The notes: a model not told the origin generated them from the sequence alone. A DNA stretch of 64,000 nucleotides from Dyella japonica A8 (GCF_000725385.1 NZ_CP008884.1:1984001-2048000); one strand, 5' to 3'; numbered from the stretch's first letter, positions 9,167 to 19,800 are shown. Numbers and translations are program-made.

Positions 9167-9278
9167 TGTGGGAGCGCATCCTGTGCGCGACCGCAGAGTT
9201 GCGGAGTACTCCTGTCATGGGGTTTCGCAGTACGCAGGCATCGCTTCGCATGTGTCGCGCACAGGGTGCGCTCCCACA
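9167..9278. repeat. Paired REP-like palindrome, GTGGGAGCGC family
   Basis: A 25-base arm TGTGGGAGCGCAYCCTGTGCGCGAC-type at 9167-9191 and its near-perfect inverse at 9254-9278, about 60 bases apart. The same family recurs at 38676-38762 and 38805-38890. This layout (two inverted REPs around a spacer) is typical of REP doublets mobilised by RAYT transposases in Xanthomonadales and Pseudomonas. Confidence 0.85.
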
Positions 9279-9297
9279 GTGATCAGGTGGGAGCGCC

Positions 9298-9329
9298 AAA
9301 AAAACGGGGCCGTTTGGCCCCGTTTTTTT
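9298..9329. terminator. Bidirectional intrinsic terminator between purK and sodB
   Basis: ACGGGGCC-GTTT-GGCCCCGT flanked by A7 and T7, so it can stop both the purEK transcript (+) and the convergent sodB transcript (-). Confidence 0.9.
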
Positions 9330-9345
9330 GAGTTCCCCGGAAGGA

Positions 9346-9924
9346 TCAGGCCAGGTTCTTGGCCGCGAAGTCCCAGTTCACCAGGTTCCAGAACGCCTCG
9401 ATGTACTTCGGACGAGCGTTGCGGTAGTCGATGTAGTACGCGTGTTCCCACACGTCGCAGGTCAACAGCGGCTTGTCGCTGCCGGTGATCGGCGTGGCGG
9501 CGTTGGAGGTGTTGACGATGCCCAGCGAGCCGTCCGGACGCTGCACCAGCCAGGTCCAGCCCGAGCCGAAGTTGCCTACGGCCGACTTGGTGAACTCTTC
9601 CTTGAACTTCTCTACCGAGCCGAAGGCCTTGGTGATGGCGTCGGCCAGCTTGCCGGTCGGCTCCTTGCCGCCGTTCGGGCTGAGCGAGTGCCAGTAGAAG
9701 GTGTGGTTCCAGACCTGGGCGGCGTTATTGAACACGCCACCGGACGACTTCTTGATGATGTCCTCCAGCGAGGCGTTCTCGAACTCGGTGCCCTTGACGA
9801 GGTTGTTGAGGTTGGTCACGTACGCCTGGTGATGCTTGCCGTAGTGGTACTCCAGCGTTTCGGCGGAGATGTTCGGCTCCAGCGCATTCTTTTCATAGGG
9901 CAAGGGGGGGAGTTCGAAGGCCAT
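9346..9924 (-). CDS. sodB: Superoxide dismutase, iron type
   Basis: Dismutates superoxide to hydrogen peroxide and oxygen in the cytoplasm. Metal ligands are seen in [22 protein letters not shown], and [22 protein letters not shown] and FGSGWTWLV are typical of Fe-SODs. Length 192 aa is normal. AGGAG lies upstream of the ATG at 9924. Metal preference (Fe versus cambialistic) cannot be settled from sequence alone. Confidence 0.96.
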   Translation of the reverse strand: MAFELPPLPYEKNALEPNISAETLEYHYGKHHQAYVTNLNNLVKGTEFENASLEDIIKKSSGGVFNNAAQVWNHTFYWHSLSPNGGKEPTGKLADAITKAFGSVEKFKEEFTKSAVGNFGSGWTWLVQRPDGSLGIVNTSNAATPITGSDKPLLTCDVWEHAYYIDYRNARPKYIEAFWNLVNWDFAAKNLA

Positions 9925-10047
9925 GGTGTGGCTCCTGGGCGTTGGCTGAGGAAGGGAGTCGGGCTGGAATGGCCGAGAAGACGGCGACCCGTGCGCGACT
10001 GATACACTACCGATCTACGTGCATTGTAGCGATGAACCATCCGAGTT

Positions 10048-10371
10048 ATGGACGTTAACGAGCGAATCAAGGCCGTGCTGGCCGAACATGCCATCGTGCT
10101 CTTCATGAAGGGCACGCCGCAGTTCCCCATGTGCGGCTTCTCCAGCCGCGCCGCGCAGGCGCTGACGGAGGCGGGCGCGCAGTTTCATGCCGTCAACGTG
10201 TTGGCCGATCCGGAAGTCCGTGCGGCGCTGCCGCATTACGCGAACTGGCCAACCTTTCCGCAGCTCTTCATCCAGGGCGAGCTGATCGGCGGCTGCGACA
10301 TCATCGAGGACCTCAAGGCCTCCGGTGAGCTCGCGCGCATGGCCGCTGACGTGGCAGGAGCCGATTCCTGA
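10048..10371 (+). CDS. grxD: Monothiol glutaredoxin, CGFS type
   Basis: Binds and transfers [2Fe-2S] clusters with glutathione. The CGFS active site (PQFPMCGFSSRA), the glutathione-binding region NWPTFPQLFI and GELIGGCDII are all present in 107 aa. Its stop overlaps the next gene's start (TGATG), so the pair is translationally coupled. Confidence 0.96.
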   Translation: MDVNERIKAVLAEHAIVLFMKGTPQFPMCGFSSRAAQALTEAGAQFHAVNVLADPEVRAALPHYANWPTFPQLFIQGELIGGCDIIEDLKASGELARMAADVAGADS

Positions 10372-11141
10372 TGGCGCTGCCCCTGGTTCGTCTGCCGGAA
10401 AGCTGGACCCCGGCACCCGGTTCGCTGGAGGGTCGCGTCGTGCTGGTCACCGGTGCGTATGGCGGGCTGGGCGCCGCGGTCGCGCGTGCGGTATCGCGTG
10501 CCGGCGCCACGGCGGTCATCACTGGTCGCCGCAAGCGCCAGCTTGAGCAGCTCTATGACGCGATGGTCGGCGAGGGCTTGCCTGAGCCGGTGATCCATCC
10601 GCTCGATCTCGAAGTGGCCACGCCCATCGACTACGAAGCCCTGGCCGATGGCCTTGAGCGGGACTTCGGTCGGCTCGACGGCATCGTGCATGCGGCCACC
10701 AGCTTCAAGGAGCTGACGCCACTGGCCGTGCACAAGCCCGACGACTGGCTGCGCGTGATGCACGTGAACGTGTCCGCGCCGTTCGCACTGACCCAGGCCT
10801 GCATGCCATTGCTGACGCGTGCGCCGGACAGCGCCGCGGTGTTCGTGCTCGACAACCCGGAGCTCGTGCAGCGCGCGCACTGGGGCGCCTACGGTGTGTC
10901 CAAGGCGGCCTTGGAACGATTGGTCGAGATCCTGCACCAGGAAACCGAGTCGTCGTCGTTGCGCGCGCATGCCTTGCTGCCCGCGCCGATGCGCACGACG
11001 CTGCGCCGCGCGGCGTATTTCGGCGAGGACACCATGATCCAGCCGTTGCCGGATGCCACCGCGGACGCCGTGGTGCACCTGCTGAGCGGGCAGGGCAAGG
11101 CGGCGCGTGGCGCGGCGCTCGACCTGCGTGGGCAGGCATGA
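10371..11141 (+). CDS. Short-chain dehydrogenase/reductase, YciK-like
   Basis: Classical SDR of 256 aa. The NAD(P)-binding TGAYGGLGAAVARAVSRAGA motif is near residue 25, GRRKRQLEQL suggests NADP binding through arginines, and the active-site YGVSKAALERL carries Tyr and Lys. The upstream Ser is not obvious: the strand reads AAVFVLDNPELVQRAHWGAYG, where the YciK family often has SS. YciK-like proteins have no settled physiological substrate. Coupled to grxD and followed closely by the MarC gene. Confidence 0.85.
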   Translation: MALPLVRLPESWTPAPGSLEGRVVLVTGAYGGLGAAVARAVSRAGATAVITGRRKRQLEQLYDAMVGEGLPEPVIHPLDLEVATPIDYEALADGLERDFGRLDGIVHAATSFKELTPLAVHKPDDWLRVMHVNVSAPFALTQACMPLLTRAPDSAAVFVLDNPELVQRAHWGAYGVSKAALERLVEILHQETESSSLRAHALLPAPMRTTLRRAAYFGEDTMIQPLPDATADAVVHLLSGQGKAARGAALDLRGQA

Positions 11142-11165
11142 CCATGACACAGGAGGCCTGCTGAT

Positions 11166-11777
11166 ATGGATGTGCAGATGACCACGCTTTCGGCGGCGAT
11201 CCTGCTGTTCCTGATCATGGATCCGCTCGGGAACATCCCGATTTTCCTGAGCCTGCTCAAGGACGTGCCGCCCAAGCGTCGCCGCAAGGTGATGATCCGC
11301 GAGTTGCTGATCGCACTGGGCGTGCTGCTGGGCTTCCTGATCGGCGGCCAGCACATCCTCAAGCTGCTGCAGCTCCGGCAGGAGTCCATCAGCATCGCTG
11401 GCGGCATCGTGCTGTTCCTGATCGGCATCCGCATGGTCTTTCCACCGGCGGACGGCGGCGGCATCTTCGGCAAGCCGGGCGAGGGCGAGCCATTCATCGT
11501 GCCTATGGCGATTCCCGGCGTGGCCGGACCCTCCGCGATGGCCGCTTTGTTGCTGCTCACCAATACCCAGCCGGGCCGCACCGCGGATTGGGCCATCGCC
11601 TTGCTCGGCGCCTGGCTCGCCACGTCGGTGATCCTGCTGTGTTCCACCTATTTGTTCCGCTGGCTGGGCGAGAGCGTGCTCACCGCGCTGGAGCGCGTCA
11701 TGGGCATGCTGCTGATCGCGCTGTCGGTGCAGATGTTCCTGGGCGGTGTGGCAGCGTATTTGCATCTGGCTGTTTGA
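11166..11777 (+). CDS. MarC-family (UPF0056) integral membrane protein
   Basis: A 203-residue inner-membrane protein with six predicted helices. Family signatures are LFLIMDPLGNIPIFLSLLK near the start and the paired FIVPMAIPGVAGPSAMAALL motif. AGGAGG lies about 9 bases before the ATG. MarC was once linked to antibiotic resistance, but no transport function is established. Confidence 0.9.
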   Translation: MDVQMTTLSAAILLFLIMDPLGNIPIFLSLLKDVPPKRRRKVMIRELLIALGVLLGFLIGGQHILKLLQLRQESISIAGGIVLFLIGIRMVFPPADGGGIFGKPGEGEPFIVPMAIPGVAGPSAMAALLLLTNTQPGRTADWAIALLGAWLATSVILLCSTYLFRWLGESVLTALERVMGMLLIALSVQMFLGGVAAYLHLAV

Positions 11778-11876
11778 AACGCGGCCTAAGGTCGCCTATG
11801 CGATCTTTCGTCCTTTCCGCATAACCTTGCTGTCATAATCCGCTACCAGCATTTAGGGAAATCCTAGGAGGCGGTC

Positions 11877-13586
11877 ATGCTCAGCGTTGAACAGACCCTC
11901 ACCGAACGTCTGCCATGGTTGGCGCAACATCCTCTGATCCGCCGACCCGTCGCTGGCATGCTGGGCCGGCTGGCCGATGAAGATGGCTTCAACCGTGTGC
12001 TGACGACCCTTGGTGAGGCCGAAGGCTTCGATTTCGTCGAGCGCGCGCTGGACCTGCTTGGCGTCAGCTACTTCGTCAATCCCCGCGAACGCGAGAACAT
12101 CCCCGTCGAAGGTGGCGTGCTGATTGTCGCCAACCATCCGCTGGGCATGATGGATGCGCTGACCCTGCTGCAGATGGTCGGCTCCGTGCGCAGCGACGTG
12201 CGCATTCTCGCCAACGACTGGCTGATGTCGATCGAACAGCTGCACAAGCTGCTGCTGCCGGTGGACGTGTTCGGCAAGGGCGCGGCCTCGAAGATGCGCG
12301 ACATCTATCGCGCGCTGGACAACGGCGAAGCGCTTATCGTTTTTCCGGCGGGCGAAGTCTCGCGCGTGGGGCCGTCGGGTGTCAGCGACGGTCGCTGGTC
12401 CGATGGTTTTGTGCGCCTGGCGCAGCGCAGCCGCGCTCCCGTGCTGCCCATCCATATTTCCGCCCGCAACTCGACCATGTTCTATGGCCTGTCGATGCTG
12501 GCCAAGCCGCTGAGCACCGCCATGCTTCCGCGCGAGGCGATTTCGCCCACCAGCCGTCGCGTGGGCTTCAGCGTGGGTCCGCTGGTGGCGGCCGACGAGC
12601 TCGAGCAGCACAGCGGCGGCTCGACCAAGCGCGCCGCCAAGCTGATGCGTCGCCACGTCTATCGCGTGGGTCGTCATCGCGGCCTGATCTTTGGCGGCCA
12701 GGCGCCGCTGGCGCATCCGGAGCCGACCGAGCGCGTGGTGGCGGAGCTGCAGTCGCAGGCCGAAAAGCTGGCCGATCTCAACGACGGCAAGCAGATCCTG
12801 TTGTTCAAGGGCGCCTCGGACAGCGCGGTGCTGCGCGAAATCGGCCGCCTGCGCGAACTCACCTTCCGCAAGGTGGGCGAGGGTACGGGCGCGCGTCGCG
12901 ATCTCGATGCCTACGACCCGCATTACGAACATTTGGTGCTGTGGGATCCGAAGGCGCTGCGCATCGTCGGCTCCTATCGGTTTGGCCATGGCGGTCGCCT
13001 GATCGGCGAGCGCGGCATGGGCGCGCTTTATACCTCCAGCCTTTTCAACTACTCACCGGCACTGGAATCGCGCCTGTCGCAAGGCCTGGAACTGGGCCGC
13101 AGCTTCATCGCGCCGGCCTACTGGCGTTCGCGTGCGCTGGATCAGCTGTGGCAGGGCATTGGCCTGTATCTGCAGCGCCATGCCGAGCTGCGTTACCTGT
13201 TCGGCCCGGTGAGCATGTCAGTCAGCCTGCCGCGTGAGGCGCGCGAGTGGATCGCCGCCGCCCACCAGCATTACTTCGGTGCGCCGGGGCTGGCCTCCGC
13301 GCGCCAGCCGTTCGTGGTGTCGCCGGCAGTCATCGACCTGGTGCGCGATGCGCTGGCCGGACTCGACCCGGCGGCGGGCCTGGGTAAGCTCAAGCATCAT
13401 CTGGACGCGCTGGGCGTCAGCCTGCCGGTGCTCTATCGCCAGTATGTGGATCTGGTGGAACCCGAGGGCGTGCAATTCCTCGACTTCGGCGAAGACCCGG
13501 GTTTCTCCGGCTGCGTGGATGGCCTGGTCATGCTGGACCTGGCCACCCTCAAGCCGGCCAAGCGCGCGCGTTACCTGGGCAAGTAA
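11877..13586 (+). CDS. Bifunctional acyltransferase, PlsC domain plus OlsB-like N-acyltransferase (OlsF-like)
   Basis: A 569-residue fusion. Residues about 60-270 form a PlsC/lysophospholipid acyltransferase domain, with NHPLGMMD in place of the usual HX4D and with IVFPAGEVSRVG as the substrate-binding motif. Residues about 300-560 form an OlsB/hemolysin-type acyl-ACP N-acyltransferase (GNAT-like; LRELTFRKVGEGTG, YDPHYEHLVLWD, LELGRSFIAPAYW). OlsF proteins of Serratia and Flavobacterium have this two-domain layout and make ornithine lipids from ornithine. The substrate here is inferred. ATG 11877 has GGAGG just upstream. Confidence 0.82.
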   Translation: MLSVEQTLTERLPWLAQHPLIRRPVAGMLGRLADEDGFNRVLTTLGEAEGFDFVERALDLLGVSYFVNPRERENIPVEGGVLIVANHPLGMMDALTLLQMVGSVRSDVRILANDWLMSIEQLHKLLLPVDVFGKGAASKMRDIYRALDNGEALIVFPAGEVSRVGPSGVSDGRWSDGFVRLAQRSRAPVLPIHISARNSTMFYGLSMLAKPLSTAMLPREAISPTSRRVGFSVGPLVAADELEQHSGGSTKRAAKLMRRHVYRVGRHRGLIFGGQAPLAHPEPTERVVAELQSQAEKLADLNDGKQILLFKGASDSAVLREIGRLRELTFRKVGEGTGARRDLDAYDPHYEHLVLWDPKALRIVGSYRFGHGGRLIGERGMGALYTSSLFNYSPALESRLSQGLELGRSFIAPAYWRSRALDQLWQGIGLYLQRHAELRYLFGPVSMSVSLPREAREWIAAAHQHYFGAPGLASARQPFVVSPAVIDLVRDALAGLDPAAGLGKLKHHLDALGVSLPVLYRQYVDLVEPEGVQFLDFGEDPGFSGCVDGLVMLDLATLKPAKRARYLGK

Positions 13587-13708
13587 GCAGCCTCCGTCGT
13601 CGCATCCTTGCCGGCATGGCCGCAAGGATGTGATGGGGCGTGTGTGTTCTTTCGGCCGGGTGCTCGATTGGATCGTGGAAGTTGCGTGATCCCACGGTAA
13701 ATATCTTG

Positions 13709-13827
13709 TAAAATACTTATGCCAACCTTACGGCGTTGGTCAGGACACAAGGGGCTTTTGCCGTTCTGACCGACGGTCACAACTGATTTCGTAATTTCGC
13801 CCGATCTTTCAACGATTGGGCTTTTTT
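13709..13827 (+). ncRNA. Candidate small RNA or 5' leader upstream of the TonB-dependent receptor
   Basis: A -10-like TAAAAT at 13709-13714 is followed by about 100 bases of interlocking complementary segments: CCAAC/GTTGG (13722-13739), ACGGC/GCCGT (13730-13764) and GGTCAG/CTGACC (13738-13771). Some are mutually exclusive. The stretch ends in an intrinsic terminator, GCCCGAT...ATTGGGC plus T6 (13799-13827). The receptor starts 181 bases further on, so this could be an independent sRNA or an attenuated leader. No coding frame or known riboswitch core was recognised. Confidence 0.45.
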
Positions 13828-14007
13828 ACGCCCGGAGGAAACGTTTAAATTTACGTTAAATGGCATGAAATTGCGTTTATAGCCAAATACTTGCGCAATA
13901 TCTTTCGGTATCTCGAGAGATTTTTCTGCCTTAACGACCTGCACGTTTTCTGGCCAACGCCGGCGGCCTCCGGGAAGACAGCCGACCCCCCTTTTGTCAA
14001 TTCTGGA

Positions 14008-16473
14008 ATGACGACAATGAAGCGAAACCACCTCTCCATGGCGATTGCCGCCATGCTCTGCATGACTGCTGGCGCTGCCTTCGCGCAGGACGCCAATACC
14101 CTGGCGGCACCGTCGACCAACAACAAGGACGCGACCAGCCAGCAGCGCAGCAGCGTATCGAGCACCTCCAACACCACCACCTCCAACGACACCAAGCGCG
14201 CGCAGCAGCTGGACACCGTGACGGTGCAGGCACAGAGCCTGTCGCTGGGTGGCGGCCTGATGTCGGTGCAGACGGCGCCGAAGGCGGTTTCGACCATTTC
14301 GCGCGACGCCATCGTCAAGGCGGCGCCGGGCGGCACCTTCGTGCAGATGATCGACAGCATCCCGGGCGTGAACGCCTCGACGGATGACGTCAGCGGCCTG
14401 GCCAATGGCAACTACCAGATCCGCGGTTTCACCAGCGACGAAATCGGCACCACCGTCAACGGCGCGCCGATCAACGACAGCGGCAACTACAAGGTCTACT
14501 CGACCGAGTACGGCGACACCGAAAACATGGGTGACATCACCGTGCTGCAGGGTTATCCGGACGTCGACACGCCGATCTCGGGCGCGGCCGGCGGTGCCAT
14601 TTCCTGGGTCACCATCGACCCGTCGCACAAGGCCGGTGTGGACTTCAGCCAGAGCCTGGGCAACCACGACTACCGTCGTACCTACCTGCGCCTCAACACC
14701 GGCGACCTCGGCCCCGTGCGCGCGTGGCTGTCGTATTCCAACAACACCGCCAACCAGTGGCGCGGCCCGGGCGACATGAACGTCACCAAGGTCGACGGCA
14801 AGGCGCTGTGGACGATCGACGACAACAACTATGTCTCGGCCTCGTTCCAGTACAACCGCGAGCGCAACTACAGCTACAACAGCCTGACCAAGTCGGCGCT
14901 GCGTACGGGCGGCTATTTCCAGAGCTACGACGAGAACTACAGCCCCACCGACACCAACTACTGGAAGCTCCACACCAATCCGTTCACCAGCTGGCTGGCC
15001 AGCATGGACGGTGAATTCAAGCTCACCGACAGCCTGCGCCTGTCGGTCGTTCCGTACTTCTGGTACGGCAACGGCGGTGGCGGCGGCGGTTACAAGTTCA
15101 CCGAATCGCCGCTGACGCAGAACACCATCGGCTACGCCAACCAGGATCTCAACGGCGACGGCAAGATCGGTGGCACGGCGGCGGTCTACTCGTTCAATGC
15201 CACCTATACCTATCGCCCGGGTGTCATCGCCAAGTTGAACCAGGACTTCGGCATGGACGACAGCCTGGAGTACGGCTTCTGGTACGAGCGTGCGCGCCAG
15301 CAGCAGAATGAGTTCTTCACTCCGGCCGTCGGCGGTGAGCCGGCTGATTTCTGGGCCACCACGGATTACATCAAGTACTCCAACGGCGTGGTGCAGCGTC
15401 TGTACCGCGAGTACACGACCTCGGAAATCAAGAAGTTCTTCGCCACCAACACCTGGACGCCGAACGACAAGTGGACCATCACGGCGGGTGCGGCCTACTT
15501 CTGGGAATCGCGTGAGGGCTACGATTTCGAAAACTGGGGCAGCCAGAGCGCCAATCCGAGGTACGCCCAGTACGGCGGCGAAGGTAGTGCGACCTACCAC
15601 AAGATCAGCCCGACGGCTGGCATCAAGTATCAGTTGAACGATCAGAACCAGTTCTACATCGGTGCTGGCCGCACCTACCGCGCTCCGATCAACGGCGCGC
15701 TGCTGCAGAACGTGGCCGTGGCCGACAACCCGAAGAACGTTGCCAACGCTGCCGCCGGCACCTACGGCAACAAGCCGGAGCAGGCCACCACGATCGATCT
15801 GGGCTGGCGCTTCTACGCCGACCAGTTCTCGGCCAACCTCGATGCGTACGTGTCGCACCTGGTCAACAAGCAGATCTCGGGTTACGACAACACCACCGGC
15901 CAGACGGTGTACCTGAAACTGCCGAAGATGCACATGCGCGGCGTGACGGCAGAAGCCAGCTACAAGTTCCTCGAAGACTGGACGCTGTACGGCAACTACT
16001 CGTATCAGAAGGCAATTCTCGACGGCAACGTGAATACGTTCGGCGATGGCGTGTTCCCGACCGAAGGCAAGACCTTCCTCAACACCCCGAAGAACTCCGG
16101 CTTCCTGCGCCTGGGCTACGACCATGGTCCGTTCTGGGCCAGCGTGGATGCCAAGTACCGCGGTCCAGTGTGGGGCGACTGGATGAACACCGAGCAGATC
16201 GGCGGCTACACGGTGTTCAACCTCAATGCCGGCGTGAAGTTCGACGACTTCGCCACCTGGCTGCGCAGCCCGTACATCAAGCTCAACGTGTTCAACCTGG
16301 GTGACCGCCGCGCGCTGACCAACGCCAACAATATTGGCGCGTTCCTGGCCAGCAACCCGGGTGGCGTGTACAAGGATCCGACCAACGGTTCCACCTTGTA
16401 CGCTTCCGCGCCGTACTACTCGCTGCTGGAAGAGCGCACCTACATGGTCACCTTCGGTATCTCGTTCTTCTAA
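14008..16473 (+). CDS. TonB-dependent outer-membrane receptor
   Basis: An 821-residue receptor. The signal peptide is MKRNHLSMAIAAMLCMTAGAAFAQ. A Ser/Thr/Asn-rich low-complexity stretch follows, then a TonB-box-like QLDTVTVQAQ and a plug domain (QMIDSIPGVNASTDDV, YQIRGF, ITVLQGYPDVDTPISGAAGGAISW). A beta-barrel ends in the aromatic terminus GISFF. The start is ATG 14008 or ATG 14017; both give the same signal peptide. The ligand is unknown: no haem or siderophore-specific motif is evident. It sits directly upstream of an Oar-like receptor, separated by a terminator. Confidence 0.92.
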   Translation: MTTMKRNHLSMAIAAMLCMTAGAAFAQDANTLAAPSTNNKDATSQQRSSVSSTSNTTTSNDTKRAQQLDTVTVQAQSLSLGGGLMSVQTAPKAVSTISRDAIVKAAPGGTFVQMIDSIPGVNASTDDVSGLANGNYQIRGFTSDEIGTTVNGAPINDSGNYKVYSTEYGDTENMGDITVLQGYPDVDTPISGAAGGAISWVTIDPSHKAGVDFSQSLGNHDYRRTYLRLNTGDLGPVRAWLSYSNNTANQWRGPGDMNVTKVDGKALWTIDDNNYVSASFQYNRERNYSYNSLTKSALRTGGYFQSYDENYSPTDTNYWKLHTNPFTSWLASMDGEFKLTDSLRLSVVPYFWYGNGGGGGGYKFTESPLTQNTIGYANQDLNGDGKIGGTAAVYSFNATYTYRPGVIAKLNQDFGMDDSLEYGFWYERARQQQNEFFTPAVGGEPADFWATTDYIKYSNGVVQRLYREYTTSEIKKFFATNTWTPNDKWTITAGAAYFWESREGYDFENWGSQSANPRYAQYGGEGSATYHKISPTAGIKYQLNDQNQFYIGAGRTYRAPINGALLQNVAVADNPKNVANAAAGTYGNKPEQATTIDLGWRFYADQFSANLDAYVSHLVNKQISGYDNTTGQTVYLKLPKMHMRGVTAEASYKFLEDWTLYGNYSYQKAILDGNVNTFGDGVFPTEGKTFLNTPKNSGFLRLGYDHGPFWASVDAKYRGPVWGDWMNTEQIGGYTVFNLNAGVKFDDFATWLRSPYIKLNVFNLGDRRALTNANNIGAFLASNPGGVYKDPTNGSTLYASAPYYSLLEERTYMVTFGISFF

Positions 16474-16504
16474 GCCTTACCGACAAGTTGTTGCTCTACC
16501 CGAA

Positions 16505-16533
16505 ACCGGCGCCGTAAGGCGCCGGTTTTTTTT
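16505..16533 (+). terminator. Intrinsic terminator after the TonB-dependent receptor
   Basis: ACCGGCGCC-GTAA-GGCGCCGGT followed by T8. Confidence 0.92.
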
Positions 16534-16743
16534 GTGTCCTCGCCAGCGGCCAGGCTGACGACGGGCTTGCGTAGACGTAGGAAATCACCGTAAGAAATGT
16601 GAGTTATTCGTCAAAAAGTTACGAAATTGTAATATACTGCGGATACATTCGTCGTGATGAGCCCCGGTCGGCAGACTTCGCCGGGCACCCCGGGCGCATC
16701 TGAATTTTATTAGGGAATCAGTCACTTAAGACGGTGGCGGAGG

Positions 16744-16775
16744 GGCATGGGACTCCTCTGGTCTGGTCCCATGCC
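16744..16775 (+). promoter_or_regulatory. Leader hairpin 33 bases before the Oar-like gene
   Basis: GGCATGGGAC (16744-16753) is perfectly inverted as GTCCCATGCC (16766-16775), followed by TTTCTT. A promoter-like AT-rich stretch with TAATAT lies about 110 bases upstream (near 16630). The hairpin is therefore probably in the 5' UTR, where it could attenuate transcription or protect the mRNA. The rest of the 335-base gap holds only the preceding terminator and this AT-rich promoter region. Confidence 0.5.
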
Positions 16776-16808
16776 TTTCTTGCGAATCTCTTTAGGGGTT
16801 GAATCTCG

Positions 16809-19800
16809 ATGAACCATTCCTTGCGCACAAAGTTGCTGCCGGTAGCCATTGCGACGCTGCTCGCCACCGCTCCGGTCTTCGCCCAGGACACCTCCTCCTC
16901 GATCAGCGGTCGCATCGTCGACGGCAGCGGCCAGCCGGTGGCCGGCGCCACCGTCCAGATCGTCCATGAGCCGTCGGGCACCACCAAGACCACCACCACC
17001 GACGCGGCCGGCCGTTACTCGGCACAGGGCCTGCGCGTGGGCGGTCCGTTCGATGTGAAGGTCAACAAGGACGGCACCCAGACCGAGCAGGACAACGTCT
17101 ACCTGCAGCTGGCCCAGGACACCGCGGTCAACCTGACCATGGGCGTGTCGGCCGCCACGGCCAACGCGCAGAACCTGACCGGCGTGACCGTGTCGGCCAA
17201 CTCGCTGTCGCAGACCTTCACGCCCGAGAACAAGGGCATCAGCACCAATATCTCGCGCCGTGAACTCGACGCCGCCCCGACGCCGGGCCGCTCGATCCAG
17301 AACATCGTGCGCATGGATCCCCGCGTGGTCATCACCGATCGCGCCCGTGGCGAAATCTCGGCGGTCGGCCAGAACAGCCGCTACAACAACATCACCGTCG
17401 ACTCGGTCAGCGCGAACGACCCGTTCGGCCTGAACGCGAACGGCCTGCCGACCCTCGGCACGCCGATCTCGCAGGACACCATCGAGGAATACAACATCTC
17501 GACGGCGAACTACGACGTGGCCAACCGTCGTGGCCTGGGCGCCAACGTCAACGCCGTGACCAAGAGCGGTACCAACGATTTCCACGGCTCGGTCTACTAC
17601 GCGTTCCAGAACACCGACATGATCGGTCAGAACGAGCAGGACAAGGATTACGCCGGCTTCAAGCGCCAGTGGACGGGCGGCGCCACCGTCGGCGGCCCGA
17701 TCATCAAGGACAAGCTGTTCTTCTTCGCTTCGATGGAAAAGAGCCAGCAGGTCGGTTCGGGCAGCCCCTACGGCCCGCAGGATTCCGGCGCCGCCACGCC
17801 GATCAAGGGCCTGACCAGCCAGCAGGTGCAGCAGGTGCGCGACATCGCCGCCAAGTACGGCCTGAACGACATCGGTTCGGTGGGCGGCGGCAACTCCAAC
17901 CTGACCGACAAGCGCTACCTCGCCAAGATCGACTGGAACATCGCCGACAACCATCGCGCGAGCTTCACCTATAGCGAGACCAAGGAAAACAAGCCGATCA
18001 TCACCGGCAGCCAGACCAAGCTGGTGCTGTCCAGCGGCTGGTACAAGACCAACGTCGACAACAAGAGCTACGCGCTGCACTTCTACGACGACTGGTCGGA
18101 CATCTTCTCCACCGACACCACCGTGTCCTACGCCAACTTCGACCAGAAGCGCGGTCCGTACAACGGCGTGGCCATGCCTGACATCACCGTCTACCCGGTG
18201 GCCTACGGCGGCCCGGCGATTGAGTTCGGCACGGAATACTCCAGCCAGGCCAACGTGCTGAAGGTGAAGACCTTCAACGCTGCCTGGGCAGGCACCCTGT
18301 ATCTCGGCGACCACACCCTGAAGGGTGGCTTCGACTACGAGAAAGACAAGAACTACAACCTGTTCCTGCAGAACTACTTCGGCAGCTATGTGTTCGAGGA
18401 AGTCCCGGGCGGCAAGGGCACCACGGGCCTGATCAACTTCGCCAACGGCCAGTACTACCAGTACCGCTACAACCGCCCGGCCGACAACCGCACGCTGGAC
18501 GACGTTGCCGCCAAGTACAACCTCAACCAGTGGGGCATCTTCCTGCAGGACACCTGGCAGGTCACCAACAACCTGTCGCTGCAGTACGGCGTGCGCGTTG
18601 ATGTGCCGCTGATGAGCGACAAGCCGCTGTACAACCCGACTTACGCCGCTGCATACGGCCAGTCCAACCAGAACACCATCAACGGCCATCGCATCGTCCA
18701 GCCGCGCATGTCGTTCAACTACACGTTCAACACCGAGCGCATGACGCAGCTGCGTGGTGGCGCCGGCCTGTTCGTGACCAACCAGCCGGGCGTGTGGCTG
18801 GGCAACATCTTCTCCAACTCGGGCATGACGCAGACGCAGTACAACTGCGGTCCGACCCAGTCGCCGCCGTGCAACACCAACCTGCCGGCCTTCAGTCCGG
18901 ATCCGAACCATCAGAACAATGGTCCGGCCAATGCGGGCGTGATGACGGTCAACACCATCTCCAAGGACTGGAACATCCCGACCGCGTGGAAGATCAGCCT
19001 GGGCGTGGACCGCGAGCTGCCCTGGTACGGACTGATCGCCACGGCTGACTGGGAACACATCGCGCAGCGCGACGCCATCTGGTTCCAGAACGTGAACCTG
19101 GGCGCCCCGACCTTCGTGATGCCCGACGGCCGCAACTCCTACTACAAGCTGCAGGGCGACCCGGCCACCACCAAGCCGATTCCGCGCGCGAACGCCAACT
19201 CGAAGTTCTCGGGCCAGATGATCAACCTGGCCAACACCGACAAGGGCAGCGCCGACAGCATCGCCCTGTCGCTGAAGAAGCCGTTCTCGGAAGACTGGTC
19301 GGGCATGGTTGGCTTCACCTGGAGCCGTTCGACCGAGGTGAACCCGGGCACGTCCTCGGTCGCCAACTCGAACTACAGCAACAACTACGTCTACAACTCC
19401 AACGAGAACGTCGCCAGCACGTCGAACTACTCGGTGCCGCGTCGCGTGATCGCCTCGTTGAACTGGCAGCATCGCTTCTGGGGTGACTACACCACCAGCG
19501 CGAGCGTGTTCTACGACGGTCACTCCGCGTCCCCGTACAGCTGGACGTTCGGCAACGACGCCAATGGCGACGGCTACAACAACGACCTGGTCTACATCCC
19601 GCGTCCGGGTGAAGTCGAGTTCCGTCCGGGCACCGATCCGAAGCTGGTCCAGCAGTTCTGGGATTACATCCAGAAGAACGACTACCTGAAGGATCACCAG
19701 GGCCAGGTGGCCAAGCGCAATGGCGACCGCGCCGGCTGGATCAACCAGATCGACCTGAGCTTCAGCCAGGAAATCCCGGGCCTCTTCAAGGGCAACAAGG

